Assembly (NCBI GenBank): GCA_009844085.1
Contig: VYCF01000024.1
Span: forward strand, 62,001 to 126,000
Reading direction: 5' to 3'
Source: Gammaproteobacteria bacterium
GTDB lineage: Bacteria; Pseudomonadota; Gammaproteobacteria; Pseudomonadales; Pseudohongiellaceae
Length of the DNA stretch: 64,000 nucleotides
Shown here in pieces: positions 11,678 through 22,084 of the stretch (position 1 is its first letter; every line of letters starts with the position of its first letter). The notes under the pieces are model-generated. The model saw only the letters and a program-made list of their open reading frames with translations. It did no database searches and had not been told where the DNA came from. The translations under genes were made by a program, and so were the position numbers.

Positions 11678-14544
11678 TGTTTCTTCCGTTCCGGTTTACG
11701 CGGCGAGTCGGACTCCAGATCGAGCGCTTCGCGCAGAAAGTCCTCCTGCTGGCGCAGATGCAAGGCGAGATATCCCGCCGCGGCCGCCGCCGAGGCCTCC
11801 CTGCCCGCGTATTCGAGCCAGATTTCGGGGAACAGTTCGCCGATGGCGCGGCGCATGTGATGCTGGCTCGAATACCAGGCGCCCTGGTTCATGGGTTCTT
11901 CCTGGCACCAGACGATGGACTTGGCGTTCCAGTAGCGGCTGATGCAGCGGCTGAAGTCTTCCTGGGGAAAGGGATACAACTGCTCGAGCCGGATGATGGC
12001 GATATTGTCGATGCCCCTGGCGCGGCGCATTTCGTCGAGGTCGTAGAACACCTTGCCGCTGCAGACCACCAGCTTTCGGGTCGTTTCGGGATCGGGCCCG
12101 GCCGGATCGTCGAGCACGACCTGGAAACTGCCGTTCGCCAGTTCTTCGAGGCTGCAGGCGCATTCCCGGCGCCGCAACAGGCTCTTCGGCGACATCACCA
12201 CCAGCGGTTTGCGCAATGGACTGAGCACTTGCTTGCGCAACATGTGAAACACCTGGGCGGCATTGGTAGGCAAACAGACCTGGATATTGTGTTCGGCGCT
12301 CAATTGCAGAAAGCGCTCGAGTCTTGCGGAAGAATGCTCCGGACCCTGCCCCTCGTAGCCGTGGGGCAGCAGCATCGTCAGACCGCAAAGCCGCTGCCAC
12401 TTGTGTTCCCCGCTGGTGATGAATTGATCGATGACGACCTGGGCAGAATTGGCGAAGTCGCCGAACTGGGCCTCCCAGATCACAAGCGCGTTCGGCGTGG
12501 TGGTGGCGTAACCGTATTCGAAGGCGAGCACCGCCTCCTCGGACAGCAGCGAGTCGTAGATCGTGAACGAGCCCTGATCCTTTTGAAGTTGTTGCAGAGG
12601 CACGTATTCCGCCCCGGTTTCCTGATCGAGGAGCACGGCATGGCGATGGGCGAACGTTCCGCGTCCGCAGTCCTGGCCGGTGATGCGAACCTTGTTGCCG
12701 CTGACCAGGATACTCGCGTAGGCGAGCGTTTCGGCGAAGCCCCAATCGACGGGAAGCTCTGATTCCGCCATGCGCCTGCGGTCGTCCATCAGCTTTTTCA
12801 CCTGGCGATGCAGGCGGAATCCTTCGGGCTTTACCGTAAGTTTGCGCGCCAGGATCTGCAGATTCGCCAGCGGCATCGAGGTCTGGTAGTGGGGGCTCCA
12901 GTCGTGACCGAGGTAAGGACTCCAGTCGACGAACAGCTCCACCGAGGGTTCCTTGACGAGGCTTTTCACTACGTGTTCCCCGGTATCCAGCACGGCGCGA
13001 TAGCCGCTTTCGAGCGCCCTGGAATCTCCGGGAGATACGATGTCTTCCTCGGCCAGCCGTTCTGCGTACAATGCGCGCGCGGTCTTGTGCCCGCGTATCT
13101 TTTCGTACATCAACGGCTGGGTTATGGCCGGCTCGTCTGTCTCGTTATGCCCCTTGCGCCGGTAGCAGACCAGGTCGATCACGACATCCTTCTTGAACTG
13201 GTAGCGATAGTCGAGCGCGAGGCGGGTCACGAACAGCACGGCTTCAGGATCGTCAGCGTTGACGTGGAAGATCGGCGCCTGGACCATCTTCGCCACGTCG
13301 GTGCAATATTCCGTCGAACGCGCGTCTTCCTGCTTGCTCGTGGTGAAGCCGACCTGGTTGTTTATGATGACGTGTACGGTGCCGCCGGTGGAAAATGCGC
13401 GCGTACGCGACATCTGGAAGGTTTCCATCACCACGCCCTGTCCGGCGAAAGCCGCATCGCCATGCACGATCACCGGCAGCACCAGGTCGCCCTGCTTGTC
13501 TTCGCGCCGCGATTGCCGCGCCCTGACCGAACCTTCCACCACCGGCGCGACGATTTCCAGGTGTGATGGATTGAACACCAGCGCGATGTGCACTTCGCCG
13601 CCCGGCGTCATGACGTTGGAAGAGAAACCCTGGTGGTATTTGACGTCGCCCGAGCTCTGGTAAACCGCCTTGCCTTCGAATTCGTCGAACAGGTCGGACG
13701 GATTCTTGCCGAGAAGATTGACCAGCACGTTCAGCCGCCCCCGATGGGCCATGCCGAGCACGACTTCCTTTACGTCATAGGCCCCGGCGCGCTGCACGAC
13801 TTCGTCGAGCAGCGGAATCAGGCATTCGCCGCCTTCGAGCCCGAAGCGCTTGGTTCCCGGATATTTGCCGTCTAGGTGTTTTTCCAGTCCTTCCGCCGCG
13901 GTCAGCCTTTCGAGCAGATGTTTCTTCTCCTCGTTGCTGAAATGCAGGTAGCCGTCCGTGCTTTCGATGTTCTGTTGAATCCATTGCTGCTCGGCGAGAC
14001 TGACGATATGCATGTATTCATAGCCGATCGAGCCGCAATATACCCTCTCCAGGGTATCGATCAGGCCGCGCAAGGTATCCCTGGGCTTGCTGATGAACAG
14101 CACTCCGGTCTGGAAGATCGTTGAATAGTCAATGGGTGACAGATCGTGGAACTCGATTTCCAGATCGGGGACGCGCAATCTTTTCATCAATCCGAGCGGG
14201 TCGAGCGAAGCTTTTTGATGACCTCTTTCACGATAGGAACTGATCAGTTCCAGCACCTGGACCTGCTTTTGTTCGTGCGCCGAGTTTACGACGGCGTCGT
14301 CGCTGAGTACCTGGGTATAACGGCTGATCTTGCCGAGCTTGCGAAAGTCGGAGCGGATCTGCGAATGGGAAACTTCGCTCATGCCGCCGGCGCCCGGCGG
14401 AAGATCCGTAAAGAACGCGCGCCATTCCTCGGGCACCGATGCGGGATTGGCGAGCCAGCTTTCGTAGAGTCCGTCCACATACTCCGCGTTCGACCCGGAG
14501 AGATGGCCGGTGCTCCAAAGTAATTCCATTACGCTCTGCTGCAT
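11674..14544 (-). CDS. sucA: 2-oxoglutarate dehydrogenase E1 component
   Basis: 956-residue ThDP-dependent E1 that decarboxylates 2-oxoglutarate and passes the succinyl group to SucB. Features seen: N-terminal [37 protein letters not shown], the ThDP/Mg region [19 protein letters not shown] and the C-terminal [20 protein letters not shown]. Length and motifs are normal for the family. It follows sdhB after 51 bases and is coupled to sucB. Confidence 0.97.
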   Translation of the reverse strand: MQQSVMELLWSTGHLSGSNAEYVDGLYESWLANPASVPEEWRAFFTDLPPGAGGMSEVSHSQIRSDFRKLGKISRYTQVLSDDAVVNSAHEQKQVQVLELISSYRERGHQKASLDPLGLMKRLRVPDLEIEFHDLSPIDYSTIFQTGVLFISKPRDTLRGLIDTLERVYCGSIGYEYMHIVSLAEQQWIQQNIESTDGYLHFSNEEKKHLLERLTAAEGLEKHLDGKYPGTKRFGLEGGECLIPLLDEVVQRAGAYDVKEVVLGMAHRGRLNVLVNLLGKNPSDLFDEFEGKAVYQSSGDVKYHQGFSSNVMTPGGEVHIALVFNPSHLEIVAPVVEGSVRARQSRREDKQGDLVLPVIVHGDAAFAGQGVVMETFQMSRTRAFSTGGTVHVIINNQVGFTTSKQEDARSTEYCTDVAKMVQAPIFHVNADDPEAVLFVTRLALDYRYQFKKDVVIDLVCYRRKGHNETDEPAITQPLMYEKIRGHKTARALYAERLAEEDIVSPGDSRALESGYRAVLDTGEHVVKSLVKEPSVELFVDWSPYLGHDWSPHYQTSMPLANLQILARKLTVKPEGFRLHRQVKKLMDDRRRMAESELPVDWGFAETLAYASILVSGNKVRITGQDCGRGTFAHRHAVLLDQETGAEYVPLQQLQKDQGSFTIYDSLLSEEAVLAFEYGYATTTPNALVIWEAQFGDFANSAQVVIDQFITSGEHKWQRLCGLTMLLPHGYEGQGPEHSSARLERFLQLSAEHNIQVCLPTNAAQVFHMLRKQVLSPLRKPLVVMSPKSLLRRRECACSLEELANGSFQVVLDDPAGPDPETTRKLVVCSGKVFYDLDEMRRARGIDNIAIIRLEQLYPFPQEDFSRCISRYWNAKSIVWCQEEPMNQGAWYSSQHHMRRAIGELFPEIWLEYAGREASAAAAAGYLALHLRQQEDFLREALDLESDSPRKPERKKQ

Positions 14545-14595
14545 TGCGGACGCCTCGTTCCAGGCTCTGGCAGGCCCGGATTCAGGTTGCTCTCA

Positions 14596-15303
14596 TTAAG
14601 TGCCTTGGCGTATCAGCATGGACCTGATATGACCGATCGCGCGCGTCGGGTTCAGACCCTTGGGACACACCGCGACGCAGTTCATGATACCCCGGCAGCG
14701 AAACACGCTGAACGGGTCGTCGAGTTCCGACAGGCGCTCCGCGGTCGCGGTATCCCTGCTATCGGCCAGGAACCGGTAAGCCTGCAATAATCCGGCAGGC
14801 CCGATGAACTTGTCCGGGTTCCACCAGAATGAGGGGCAACTGGTGCTGCAGCAAGCGCACAGGATGCACTCGTACAGGCCGTCTAGTTTTGCGCGGTCTT
14901 CCGGCGATTGCAGGCGCTCGATGGGCGGCGGCGGTTCGTCGTTGATCAGATATGGCTTGACCTTTTCGAATTGCCGGTAGAACTGAGACAGGTCGACGAC
15001 GAGGTCGCGAATCACCGGCAAACCCGGCAGCGGCCGCAATACCAGCTTGCGCCCCGGCCCCGCCGCCCGGGAAACCGGCGTGATGCAGGCCAGCCCGTTG
15101 ACGCCATTGATATTCATGCCGTCCGAGCCGCAAACCCCCTCGCGGCAGGAGCGCCGGTAGGCGATGGAGGGATCCTTGGCCTTGGCCAGTTCCAGCACGT
15201 CAAGGACCATGAGGTCGCGGCCTTCCGGCACGTCGACTTCGATGTTCTGCATCACCGGTTTGCTGTCCTGGTCGGGATTGTAGCGATAGATGCTGACTAA
15301 CAC
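14596..15303 (-). CDS. sdhB: Succinate dehydrogenase iron-sulfur subunit
   Basis: 235-residue subunit with three iron-sulfur sites. The [2Fe-2S] ligands are in SCREGVCGSDGMNINGVNGL and the cysteine after it, the [4Fe-4S] ligands in CILCACCSTSCPSFWW, and the [3Fe-4S] ligands in CRGIMNCVAVCPKGLNP. It passes electrons from the SdhA flavin to quinone. It is fourth in the sdhCDAB order. Confidence 0.97.
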   Translation of the reverse strand: MLVSIYRYNPDQDSKPVMQNIEVDVPEGRDLMVLDVLELAKAKDPSIAYRRSCREGVCGSDGMNINGVNGLACITPVSRAAGPGRKLVLRPLPGLPVIRDLVVDLSQFYRQFEKVKPYLINDEPPPPIERLQSPEDRAKLDGLYECILCACCSTSCPSFWWNPDKFIGPAGLLQAYRFLADSRDTATAERLSELDDPFSVFRCRGIMNCVAVCPKGLNPTRAIGHIRSMLIRQGT

Positions 15304-15318
15304 GGTTGCTTCCTGGCT

Positions 15319-17091
15319 CTAATAGCTTCTCGCCTTCGGTTTGAAGACGGGCACCACATTGGGTTTGAAATTGACTTCGCGCTTGCCGATTTTCTTTTCG
15401 TCCGGGAAATAAAGCGAGTGGCACAGCCAATTATCGTCGTCCCGTTCGCGATAGTCGTCTCTCGCGTGGGCTCCGCGGCTTTCGTTGCGGCCTTCGGCCG
15501 CGATCGCGGTGGCCTCCGCCACGGCGAACAGGTTTTCCAGTTCCAGCGCTTCGATGCGGGCGGTATTGAAGGCCGCGCTCTTGTCCGCCAGCCGGGAGTT
15601 CGCTATGCGCGGGCCGAGTTCGGCCAGCTTCGTCACGCCTTCACGCATGAATTCCCCGGTGCGGAAGACGCCGAAATACAATTGCATGACGTTCTGCAAC
15701 TCCGCCCTCAAGTCCGCGGTGCTTTCGCCCTCGGTCGATTCATCGAGCCGCCACAGCCGGGCCAGGGCGCGTTCAACGTCTTCCCTGGCAGCATTGCGGA
15801 GTTGTACGCCCTGTTGCAGCACTTCCTCGATATGCTTGCCGGCGGCGCGGCCGAAAACCACGAGATCGAGCAGGCTGTTGCCGCCGAGGCGGTTGGCGCC
15901 GTGCACCGAGACACAGGCGACCTCTCCCGCGGCGAACAGGCCCGGAATCCGTTCATCTTCGCCGGCAGCATTGCGGGTCAGCGCCTGGCCGTGAATATTG
16001 GTCGGAATTCCCCCCATCATGTAATGGCAGGTCGGCACCACGGGTATCGGCTCCCTGATCGGGTCCACGTGTGCAAAGGTGCGCGACAGTTCGAGAATGC
16101 CCGGCAGCTTGCTGTTCAGAACCTCGGCGCCGAGATGATCGAGTTTCAGCATGACATGGTCGCCATGTTCGCCGCAGCCCCTGCCTTCGAGAACTTCGAG
16201 CACCATGGATCTCGAGACCACGTCGCGCCCGGCGAGATCCTTGGCGTTGGGCGCATAGCGTTCCATGAACCGCTCGCCGTCCTTGTTGATCAGGTAGCCG
16301 CCCTCTCCCCGGCAGCCTTCTGTTACCAATGTGCCTGCGCCATAAATTCCCGTGGGGTGAAATTGCCACATTTCCATGTCCTGGGCGGGAAAACCGGCGC
16401 GCAGGCACATGCCGACTCCGTCGCCGGTATTGATCAGGGCATTGGTGGTCGATGCGTAGATGCGTCCGGCGCCGCCCGTGGCCAGCACCGTGGCCGCGGC
16501 CTGCACGAAACAGACCTCGCCGCTGGCGATATCGATGGCGGTTACGCCGGTCACGGCGCCGTCCTGGTTCCTGACCAGATCCACGACGAACCATTCGTTG
16601 AGAAAAACCGTGTCGTTTTTCAGGTTGCCCTGATACAGGGCGTGCAGCAGCGCATGGCCGGTGCGGTCCGCCGCGGCGCAGGTGCGCGCCGCCTGGCCGC
16701 CCTTGCCGAAATTCTTCGACTGGCCGCCAAAGGGGCGCTGGTAGATGCGGCCGTCGGCGGTGCGCGAAAACGGCAACCCCATGTGTTCGAGTTCGTAGAC
16801 CGTCTGCGGCCCTTCCATGCACATGTATTCGATGGCGTCCTGGTCGCCGATATAGTCCGATCCCTTGACGGTGTCGTACATGTGCCAGCGCCAGTCGTCT
16901 TCCGGGTCGGCGCTGCCGATCGCGCAGGTGATTCCGCCCTGGGCGGAAACCGTATGCGAGCGGGTCGGAAATACCTTCGACAGGACCGCGGTGCGGAAAC
17001 CCGACTGCGCCAGTTGCAGAGCCGCCCGCATGCCGGCCCCGCCGCCGCCGACGATTATCGCGTCGAAAGTGATGACCCTGAATCCGCTCAT
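15319..17091 (-). CDS. sdhA: Succinate dehydrogenase flavoprotein subunit
   Basis: 590-residue FAD subunit. It has the FAD fold ([20 protein letters not shown]), the flavin-linking histidine in [10 protein letters not shown], substrate-site HPTGIYGAG and the catalytic-arginine region near [15 protein letters not shown] start at 17091 because this ATG overlaps the sdhD stop by one base (TAATG), the usual coupling. The longer frame to 17151 would lie within sdhD. Confidence 0.97.
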   Translation of the reverse strand: MSGFRVITFDAIIVGGGGAGMRAALQLAQSGFRTAVLSKVFPTRSHTVSAQGGITCAIGSADPEDDWRWHMYDTVKGSDYIGDQDAIEYMCMEGPQTVYELEHMGLPFSRTADGRIYQRPFGGQSKNFGKGGQAARTCAAADRTGHALLHALYQGNLKNDTVFLNEWFVVDLVRNQDGAVTGVTAIDIASGEVCFVQAAATVLATGGAGRIYASTTNALINTGDGVGMCLRAGFPAQDMEMWQFHPTGIYGAGTLVTEGCRGEGGYLINKDGERFMERYAPNAKDLAGRDVVSRSMVLEVLEGRGCGEHGDHVMLKLDHLGAEVLNSKLPGILELSRTFAHVDPIREPIPVVPTCHYMMGGIPTNIHGQALTRNAAGEDERIPGLFAAGEVACVSVHGANRLGGNSLLDLVVFGRAAGKHIEEVLQQGVQLRNAAREDVERALARLWRLDESTEGESTADLRAELQNVMQLYFGVFRTGEFMREGVTKLAELGPRIANSRLADKSAAFNTARIEALELENLFAVAEATAIAAEGRNESRGAHARDDYRERDDDNWLCHSLYFPDEKKIGKREVNFKPNVVPVFKPKARSY

Positions 17092-17465
17092 TATCCGCCC
17101 CAGATAATCCTTGCGCCCCATAGCAGATAGACCAGTGTCAGCAAGGCGCATGCCCCCTGTGTCAAGAGTCGGATCGCGGTCCCTGCCCTGCCCAGATGCG
17201 CCTCGTTGAGGTAATCGGTGGTTACGGTCCAGACGCCGATCCAGGCGTGAGCGCAGAGCGACAACAGTGCGATCAGACTGAAAATCTGCATGGCGGGCTC
17301 GTCAAATTGCGACCGCCAGCTTGCATAGTCCAACTCCGGGGCAAGCAACAGGCTGCCGAGAATGCAGACGGTATACGCCAGCAGCACCAGCGCGCTCACA
17401 CGCTGTACCAGCCAGTCGAATAGCCCGGAACGGCCCAGGCTGGTGGCGTTGGTCACCATATCCAC
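17091..17465 (-). CDS. sdhD: Succinate dehydrogenase membrane anchor subunit
   Basis: 124-residue hydrophobic anchor with three membrane segments (about residues 18-41, 58-78 and 94-118). The histidine in [17 protein letters not shown] fits the family's haem/quinone region. Its start overlaps the end of sdhC by 13 bases (or 7 from the second ATG), and its stop overlaps sdhA. Confidence 0.93.
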   Translation of the reverse strand: MDMVTNATSLGRSGLFDWLVQRVSALVLLAYTVCILGSLLLAPELDYASWRSQFDEPAMQIFSLIALLSLCAHAWIGVWTVTTDYLNEAHLGRAGTAIRLLTQGACALLTLVYLLWGARIIWGG

Positions 17466-17827
17466 AATCCCGCGAGAATCGCGCCGATGACCGAAAGTAC
17501 GATAACGGCGGCAGCGGCGAATCTGGCTGCGCGCCAGGTTTCACCGATGCCGATATCCATCAGTAAATGGCGGCAGCCCGCGATCAGGTGGTATAGCAAG
17601 GCGGCGACGGTCAGCCAGACGACAAAGCTTGCCGCCGGCGTGGAAAGCAATTCGCCCGCCTGCATGAAACCGTCTTCGGAAGCCAGGGAAAGATCGAGCA
17701 GATACAGCAACAGGGCAGTGGCCAGAAACAGCAGGATCCCGGAAATCCTGTGCGTTATCGATACCAGCGCCGTCACCGGCCATTTGATGCTGAAAAGGTT
17801 GAGATTGGTTGGTCTGCCGGTTTTCAC
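17453..17827 (-). CDS. sdhC: Succinate dehydrogenase cytochrome b556 subunit
   Basis: 124-residue three-helix anchor with the family motifs SITHRISG (about residues 23-30) and YHLIAGCRHLLMD (about residues 79-91), which includes the haem-ligand histidine. It starts at a GTG, the only suitable start before RPTNLNLFSIKWP. It is first in the sdh-suc run, with a good sigma-70 promoter 36 bases upstream. Confidence 0.95.
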   Translation of the reverse strand: MKTGRPTNLNLFSIKWPVTALVSITHRISGILLFLATALLLYLLDLSLASEDGFMQAGELLSTPAASFVVWLTVAALLYHLIAGCRHLLMDIGIGETWRAARFAAAAVIVLSVIGAILAGLWIW

Positions 17828-17862
17828 TTTCTATTTGCTGGCCTGATTCCGAAGCCAGCGAA

Positions 17863-17891
17863 AGTATATTCGCAGCGGGCTTGCGTGACAA
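17863..17891 (-). promoter_or_regulatory. Sigma-70 promoter of sdhCDAB-suc operon
   Basis: On the minus strand: TTGTCA (17891-17886), 17-base spacer, TATACT (17868-17863). Each hexamer matches 5 of 6 consensus bases at the optimal spacing. It lies 36 bases before the sdhC GTG and faces away from the gltA promoter 13 bases further on. Confidence 0.75.
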
Positions 17892-17904
17892 TCGCGGTCC
17901 CAAT

Positions 17905-17934
17905 TTGACAATATCGAGGGACTGTCCCTAGTAT
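17905..17934 (+). promoter_or_regulatory. Sigma-70 promoter of gltA
   Basis: A perfect -35 TTGACA (17905-17910), 18-base spacer and TAGTAT -10 (17929-17934), ending 34 bases before the gltA ATG. The spacer contains a perfect inverted repeat (17917-17929). Confidence 0.65.
17917..17929. promoter_or_regulatory. Perfect inverted repeat inside gltA promoter (candidate operator)
   Basis: AGGGACTGTCCCT, two 6-base arms around one T. It fills most of the spacer and touches the first base of the -10 element, so a bound dimer would block RNA polymerase. The cognate regulator is not identifiable from this window. Confidence 0.45.
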
Positions 17935-17968
17935 TGCCTGCCCCAGCGTCTGCAATCCGGAGTGGCCT

Positions 17969-19273
17969 ATGACTGAACGAAAGGCGCAATTGATCGTCGA
18001 CGGCAAACCGGAATCAGTCGAACTGCCTGTATATGGAAGCAGCCTCGGCCCAGACGTCATCGATGTCCGCGGATTGATCGAAAGCGGCTATTTCACCTAC
18101 GACCCCGGCTTCATGTCCACCGCCGCCTGCGACTCGGACATCACCTACATCAACGGCAGTGACGGAGTACTGCTCTATCGCGGCTATCCCATCGAACAAC
18201 TGGCCGAACATTCAAGCTACCTGGAAACCTGTTATCTGCTCCTGCACGGCGAATTGCCTGACGCCGGCCAGAAGCTCGAGTTCGAGAACAATATTCGCTA
18301 CCACACCATGGTGGATCAGCAGATTCACCAGTTTTTCAATGGCTTCCCCCGCACCGCGCACCCGATGTCGATGCTCGTCAGCGTCGTCGGCGCCTTATCG
18401 GCCTTTTATCACCACACGCTGGACATCTCCGATCCGGAGCATCGCATGCTGGTGGCGCGCCGCATCATAGCCAAGATGCCGACCCTGGCGGCCATGTGTT
18501 ACAAGCATGGCGTGGGCCAGCCGTTCATGTATCCACGCAATTCCCTCGGTTTCGCCGAGAATTTCCTGCACATGATGTTCGGCACGCCCTGCGAGGAAAA
18601 GGAAGTCAGTCCCGTGCTCGCCCGCGCCATGGATCTCATTTTCCTGTTGCATGCGGACCACGAACAGAACGCCTCGACTTCCACCGTGCGGCTGGCGGGA
18701 TCTACCGGCGCCAATCCATTTTCCTGTATCGCCGCGGGCATCGCCGCCTTGTGGGGCCCCGCTCACGGCGGCGCCAACGAAGCCGTCCTCGATATGCTTG
18801 CCGAGATCGGTTCCGAATCGCGCATCGACGAATTCATCGCACGCGCGAAGGATCCGAACGATTCCTATCGACTGATGGGATTCGGCCACCGGGTATACAA
18901 GAACTTCGATCCGCGCGCGACGGTAATGCGCGAAGTCTGCAACGAAGTGCTCGATGAGGTAGGCGAAGCGGCGGACGACACCTTGTTCAGAATTGCCCGC
19001 AGACTCGAGCAGATCGCCCTCGAAGACGACTACTTCATCGCGCGCAAGCTCTATCCCAATGTCGATTTCTATTCCGGGATCATCCTCAAGGCCCTGGGAA
19101 TTCCGACCAGCATGTTTACGGTGATTTTCGCGACGGGCCGTACGCCGGGCTGGATGGCGCACTGGAACGAGATGGTAAGCGGGCCTTATCGAATCGGGCG
19201 GCCGCGGCAGCTTTATCGCGGGCCGGCCAAGCGGGATTATCCGGCCGTGCAGATCACGGCCGCGGTTTCCTGA
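17969..19273 (+). CDS. gltA: Citrate synthase
   Basis: 434-residue citrate synthase of the hexameric type II class (acetyl-CoA + oxaloacetate to citrate). It has the beta-rich N-terminal domain ([20 protein letters not shown]) and catalytic motifs [33 protein letters not shown] and [11 protein letters not shown]. It is divergent from sdhC, so the two promoters can jointly control TCA-cycle entry and the succinate branch. This matches the Pseudomonas arrangement. Confidence 0.97.
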   Translation: MTERKAQLIVDGKPESVELPVYGSSLGPDVIDVRGLIESGYFTYDPGFMSTAACDSDITYINGSDGVLLYRGYPIEQLAEHSSYLETCYLLLHGELPDAGQKLEFENNIRYHTMVDQQIHQFFNGFPRTAHPMSMLVSVVGALSAFYHHTLDISDPEHRMLVARRIIAKMPTLAAMCYKHGVGQPFMYPRNSLGFAENFLHMMFGTPCEEKEVSPVLARAMDLIFLLHADHEQNASTSTVRLAGSTGANPFSCIAAGIAALWGPAHGGANEAVLDMLAEIGSESRIDEFIARAKDPNDSYRLMGFGHRVYKNFDPRATVMREVCNEVLDEVGEAADDTLFRIARRLEQIALEDDYFIARKLYPNVDFYSGIILKALGIPTSMFTVIFATGRTPGWMAHWNEMVSGPYRIGRPRQLYRGPAKRDYPAVQITAAVS

Positions 19274-19288
19274 ATCAGCTTCTTGAAC

Positions 19289-19364
19289 TGGTGGAGCCTA
19301 CCGGGATCGAACCGGTGACCTCAACGCTGCCAGCGTTGCGCTCTCCCAGCTGAGCTAAGGCCCC
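19289..19364 (-). tRNA. tRNA-Ala (anticodon GGC)
   Basis: 76-base tRNA on the minus strand. The 7-bp acceptor stem GGGGCCT/AGGCTCC has one G-T pair. The D-stem starts at AGCTCAGCTGGGAGAGC, the anticodon stem is CAACG/CGTTG with loop CTGGCAG (anticodon GGC), and the T-arm contains GGTTCGATCCC. Discriminator A and CCA are encoded. It lies downstream of gltX and has its own promoter. Confidence 0.96.
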
Positions 19365-19379
19365 ACGCGAAGGAAAGCG

Positions 19380-19408
19380 ATTCTAGGAACCACCCGCCCC
19401 CATGTCAA
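19380..19408 (-). promoter_or_regulatory. Promoter of tRNA-Ala
   Basis: On the minus strand: TTGACA (19408-19403), 17-base spacer, TAGAAT (19385-19380). It is near-consensus and ends 15 bases before the tRNA 5' end. Confidence 0.8.
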
Positions 19409-19425
19409 TCACAAGAGGGTGTTGT

Positions 19426-19461
19426 GGCTTCGACCCGCCGACGACTCACGCCGTGCAGAAT
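19426..19461 (-). repeat. Short (palindrome-less) copy of the dispersed repeat
   Basis: The minus strand contains TGCACGGCGTGAGTCG joined directly to GCGGGTCGAAGCCAC. These match the left and right flanks of the full copies at 47701-47841 and 60796-61011, with the hairpin absent. It begins 12 bases after the gltX stop, between gltX and the tRNA promoter. Confidence 0.65.
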
Positions 19462-19473
19462 CCTCACTTTCAG

Positions 19474-20955
19474 TCATAGGGTCTTAAATTCCTTTTCGAG
19501 TATTTTCTGTTGCTTGCCGGAGATTCCGCCGAGGGATTCGATGGCTGCGCGGAGGCGTGCGCGGGTCAGGTCGAGGCCCAGGACGGAAATCGAGTCGAAT
19601 ACGGAAAGCGATACGGGCTTGCCGGTAATGGCGACAAACAGCGGGAACAGGAAATTCCTGATCTTGTAGTCCATTCGAGTGGCGAGTTCCTGCAGGCGGG
19701 CCTCAATAGCGTCGCGGTTCCAGTCCGGTGAGGCTTCAAGAGTCCAGAGGCTGTACAGCAGAATGCGGCGGCATGCTTCCTGGTCGAGTTGCTTGTGGGC
19801 GAAGTCGTCGGCCGAGACCGAAAGTTCTCCTTGCAGGAAATAGCCCGCGAGACTGGTTACGTCACTGAATCGACTGGTTCTTTGGCGCACCAGGGGAGCC
19901 ATTTTTCCGATCAGTTCGGGCCGGAAAGCCCATTCGGCGAAGCGCCTGGCGAATTCGGCGTCATCGAGATCTTCCCGCAGATAGCGGCCGTTGAGCCAAT
20001 CGAGTTTCTCCCTGTCGAAAATCGGCCCGCCCAGCGAAACCCGCTCAAGTTCGAATCGGGCTTCCATGTCGGCGAGACTGAACTTCTCCTCGCCATCGGG
20101 CATGCTCCAGCCCATGGTGCCAAGGTAGTTGATCAGCGCCTCGGGCAGATATCCCGTTGCCTGGTAATAGCCGATGCTCGTCGGGTTCCTGCGTTTGCTG
20201 AGCTTGCTCTTGTCGGGATTGCGCAACAGGGGCATATGGCAGAATACCGGCCTGTCCCAGCCAAAGGACTCGTAAAGCAGCACGTGCTTGGGCACCGAAC
20301 TGATCCACTCCTCGCCGCGAATCACGTGACTGACTTCCATGAGATGGTCGTCCACGACATTGGCGAAATGGTAGGTGGGCAGGCCGTCGGACTTGATCAG
20401 TACGGGCATGTCGACCTGGGACCATTGAATGCGGATCTCGCCGCGCAGCAGATCCTCGAATACGCATTCGCCCTCGCGCGGCACGCGCAGTCGGATGACA
20501 TGCCGTTCACCGCTCTCGATACGCCTTGCGACTTCGTCCGCGGATAAATTGAGGCAATGGCCGTCATAGCCCGGCTGCCGTTTCAGGCGCATTTGCTCCC
20601 GCCGCAACTCCGCCAGGCGTTTTTCATCGCAAAAACAGGGGAATGCGAGCGATTTCTCCAGCAGGATACGAATATGATCCGAGTAAATCGCGGATCTTTC
20701 GCTTTGCCGGTACGGGCCTTTGCCGCCGTCGCGGCCCGGACCTTCATCCCAATCGAGGCTCAGCCAGCGCAAGGCCTTGAGTATCTTGTCCTCGGACTGC
20801 GCGCTCGAACGCTCCCGGTCGGTGTCTTCGATCCGCAAGATGAAGCTGCCGCCATGGCGATGGGCAAAACAGCGGTTGAACAAGGCGATATAGGCAGTGC
20901 CGAGGTGCGGGTCGCCCGTCGGCGAAGGAGCGATTCTGGTTCGCACCGGTGGCAT
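19474..20955 (-). CDS. gltX: Glutamyl-tRNA synthetase
   Basis: 493-residue class I aminoacyl-tRNA synthetase charging tRNA-Glu. The HIGH-type motif appears as PSPTGDPHLGTAY (residues 10-22) and KMSKS as KLSKR (residues 251-255). A zinc-type set CFC...YDGHC spans residues 107-134. The C-terminal anticodon-binding helical domain is present, and length is normal. Whether it is discriminating cannot be decided from motifs alone. Confidence 0.95.
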   Translation of the reverse strand: MPPVRTRIAPSPTGDPHLGTAYIALFNRCFAHRHGGSFILRIEDTDRERSSAQSEDKILKALRWLSLDWDEGPGRDGGKGPYRQSERSAIYSDHIRILLEKSLAFPCFCDEKRLAELRREQMRLKRQPGYDGHCLNLSADEVARRIESGERHVIRLRVPREGECVFEDLLRGEIRIQWSQVDMPVLIKSDGLPTYHFANVVDDHLMEVSHVIRGEEWISSVPKHVLLYESFGWDRPVFCHMPLLRNPDKSKLSKRRNPTSIGYYQATGYLPEALINYLGTMGWSMPDGEEKFSLADMEARFELERVSLGGPIFDREKLDWLNGRYLREDLDDAEFARRFAEWAFRPELIGKMAPLVRQRTSRFSDVTSLAGYFLQGELSVSADDFAHKQLDQEACRRILLYSLWTLEASPDWNRDAIEARLQELATRMDYKIRNFLFPLFVAITGKPVSLSVFDSISVLGLDLTRARLRAAIESLGGISGKQQKILEKEFKTL

Positions 20956-20990
20956 CTGGAATTGGCTCGCGGCGTTCTGGAGATGCGCGG

Positions 20991-21021
20991 ATTATATGTT
21001 AAAGGGGCGCAAGGCGCTCAA
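20991..21021 (-). promoter_or_regulatory. Candidate promoter of gltX
   Basis: On the minus strand: TTGAGC (21021-21016), 19-base spacer, perfect TATAAT (20996-20991), 36 bases before the gltX ATG. The long spacer weakens the call. Confidence 0.45.
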
Positions 21022-21023
21022 GC

Positions 21024-21051
21024 TTGACTGTCAGTCGGGGTTGGGAATAAT
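21024..21051 (+). promoter_or_regulatory. Candidate promoter of dusA
   Basis: TTGACT (21024-21029), 16-base spacer, AATAAT (21046-21051). Transcription would start about at the annotated dusA ATG (21058), giving a leaderless or nearly leaderless mRNA if this promoter is real. Confidence 0.35.
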
Positions 21052-21057
21052 TGCCGG

Positions 21058-22044
21058 ATGTTTTTCGTGAACGACAGGCCTGCTCTGTGCCACCGTTTTT
21101 GCGTGGCGCCGATGATGGATTGCACCGATCGCCACGATCGCGCCTTTCTGCGGCAGTTTTCCCGGCATACGTTGTTGTATACGGAAATGTTGAGCAGCGG
21201 CGCGCTGCTTCATGGCGACGTGGCGCGCCTGCTGCGGTTTTCGCCGGAAGAGCAGCCGGTAGCGCTGCAACTGGGCGGCAGCGATCCGGACGATCTGGCC
21301 GCCGCCGCCCTGCTGGCGGAACAGGCGGGTTACCGCGAAGTGAATCTCAACCTCGGATGCCCGAGCGACCGCGTGCAAGGCGGCAATTTCGGCGCCTGCC
21401 TGATGAAGGAGCCCGAACGGGTAGCGGCCTGTGTCGCGGCGATGATTGCCGCCGTGCAAATCCCGGTAACGGTCAAGTGCCGGATCGGCGTCGACGGCCG
21501 CGACAGCGATGGCGAATTGCTCGATTTCGTCGAACGGCTCGCGGAGGCCGGTTGCCGGACATTCATCATTCACGCTCGTATTGCCGTTCTGCAAGGATTG
21601 ACGCCGAAACAGAATCGGGAAATCCCGCCGCTGAACTATGCGCGGGTATTGCGTGTAAAGCGGGCTTTCCCGGAACTGGAAATAGTCATCAACGGCGGCA
21701 TCGATTCACTGGAGACAGCCGCGAACCTGTTGCGCAATCTCGATGGGGTCATGCTCGGCCGGGAAGCCTATGGCAATCCCTTTTTGTTGAGCAAGGTCGA
21801 CGAGACGTTTTTCGGCGAACCGCCGAACGCCAAATCCCGGCTTGACTATCTTGGCGGATTTTTGCCCTATGTCGAACGGGAATTGCGCCAGGGGACGCCC
21901 TTGCGCCATATCACCCGCCACATGCTTGGATTGTTCAGGGGACAACCCGGAGGCAGGTGCTTCCGCCGCCATCTGAGCGTCCATGGCAATCGGCGTGGAG
22001 CGCCGCTCGAAGTGTTGCTCGACGCCATGACCCACGTGGCCTGA
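21058..22044 (+). CDS. dusA: tRNA-dihydrouridine(20/20a) synthase DusA
   Basis: 328-residue FMN enzyme that reduces uridine in the D-loop of tRNA. Family motifs: CVAPMMDCTDRHDR (residues 15-28), YTEMLSSGALLHG, LNLGCPSDRVQGGNFGACLM with the catalytic cysteine, VKCRIGVDG and HARIAVLQGLTPKQNREIPPL (residue 178 onward), the last typical of DusA rather than DusB/C. HARK is replaced by HARI. No clear ribosome-binding site precedes the ATG. Confidence 0.93.
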   Translation: MFFVNDRPALCHRFCVAPMMDCTDRHDRAFLRQFSRHTLLYTEMLSSGALLHGDVARLLRFSPEEQPVALQLGGSDPDDLAAAALLAEQAGYREVNLNLGCPSDRVQGGNFGACLMKEPERVAACVAAMIAAVQIPVTVKCRIGVDGRDSDGELLDFVERLAEAGCRTFIIHARIAVLQGLTPKQNREIPPLNYARVLRVKRAFPELEIVINGGIDSLETAANLLRNLDGVMLGREAYGNPFLLSKVDETFFGEPPNAKSRLDYLGGFLPYVERELRQGTPLRHITRHMLGLFRGQPGGRCFRRHLSVHGNRRGAPLEVLLDAMTHVA

Positions 22045-22084
22045 AATTGCCGATCAGCCGTCGCGAGCACTAAGACGAGACAAT

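Noticed and set aside
15418-17130. 570-codon open frame on the plus strand opposite sdhA
   Set aside because: It is the exact antisense of a well-supported SdhA. Its protein has no recognisable domain and its length is explained by GC-rich codon bias.
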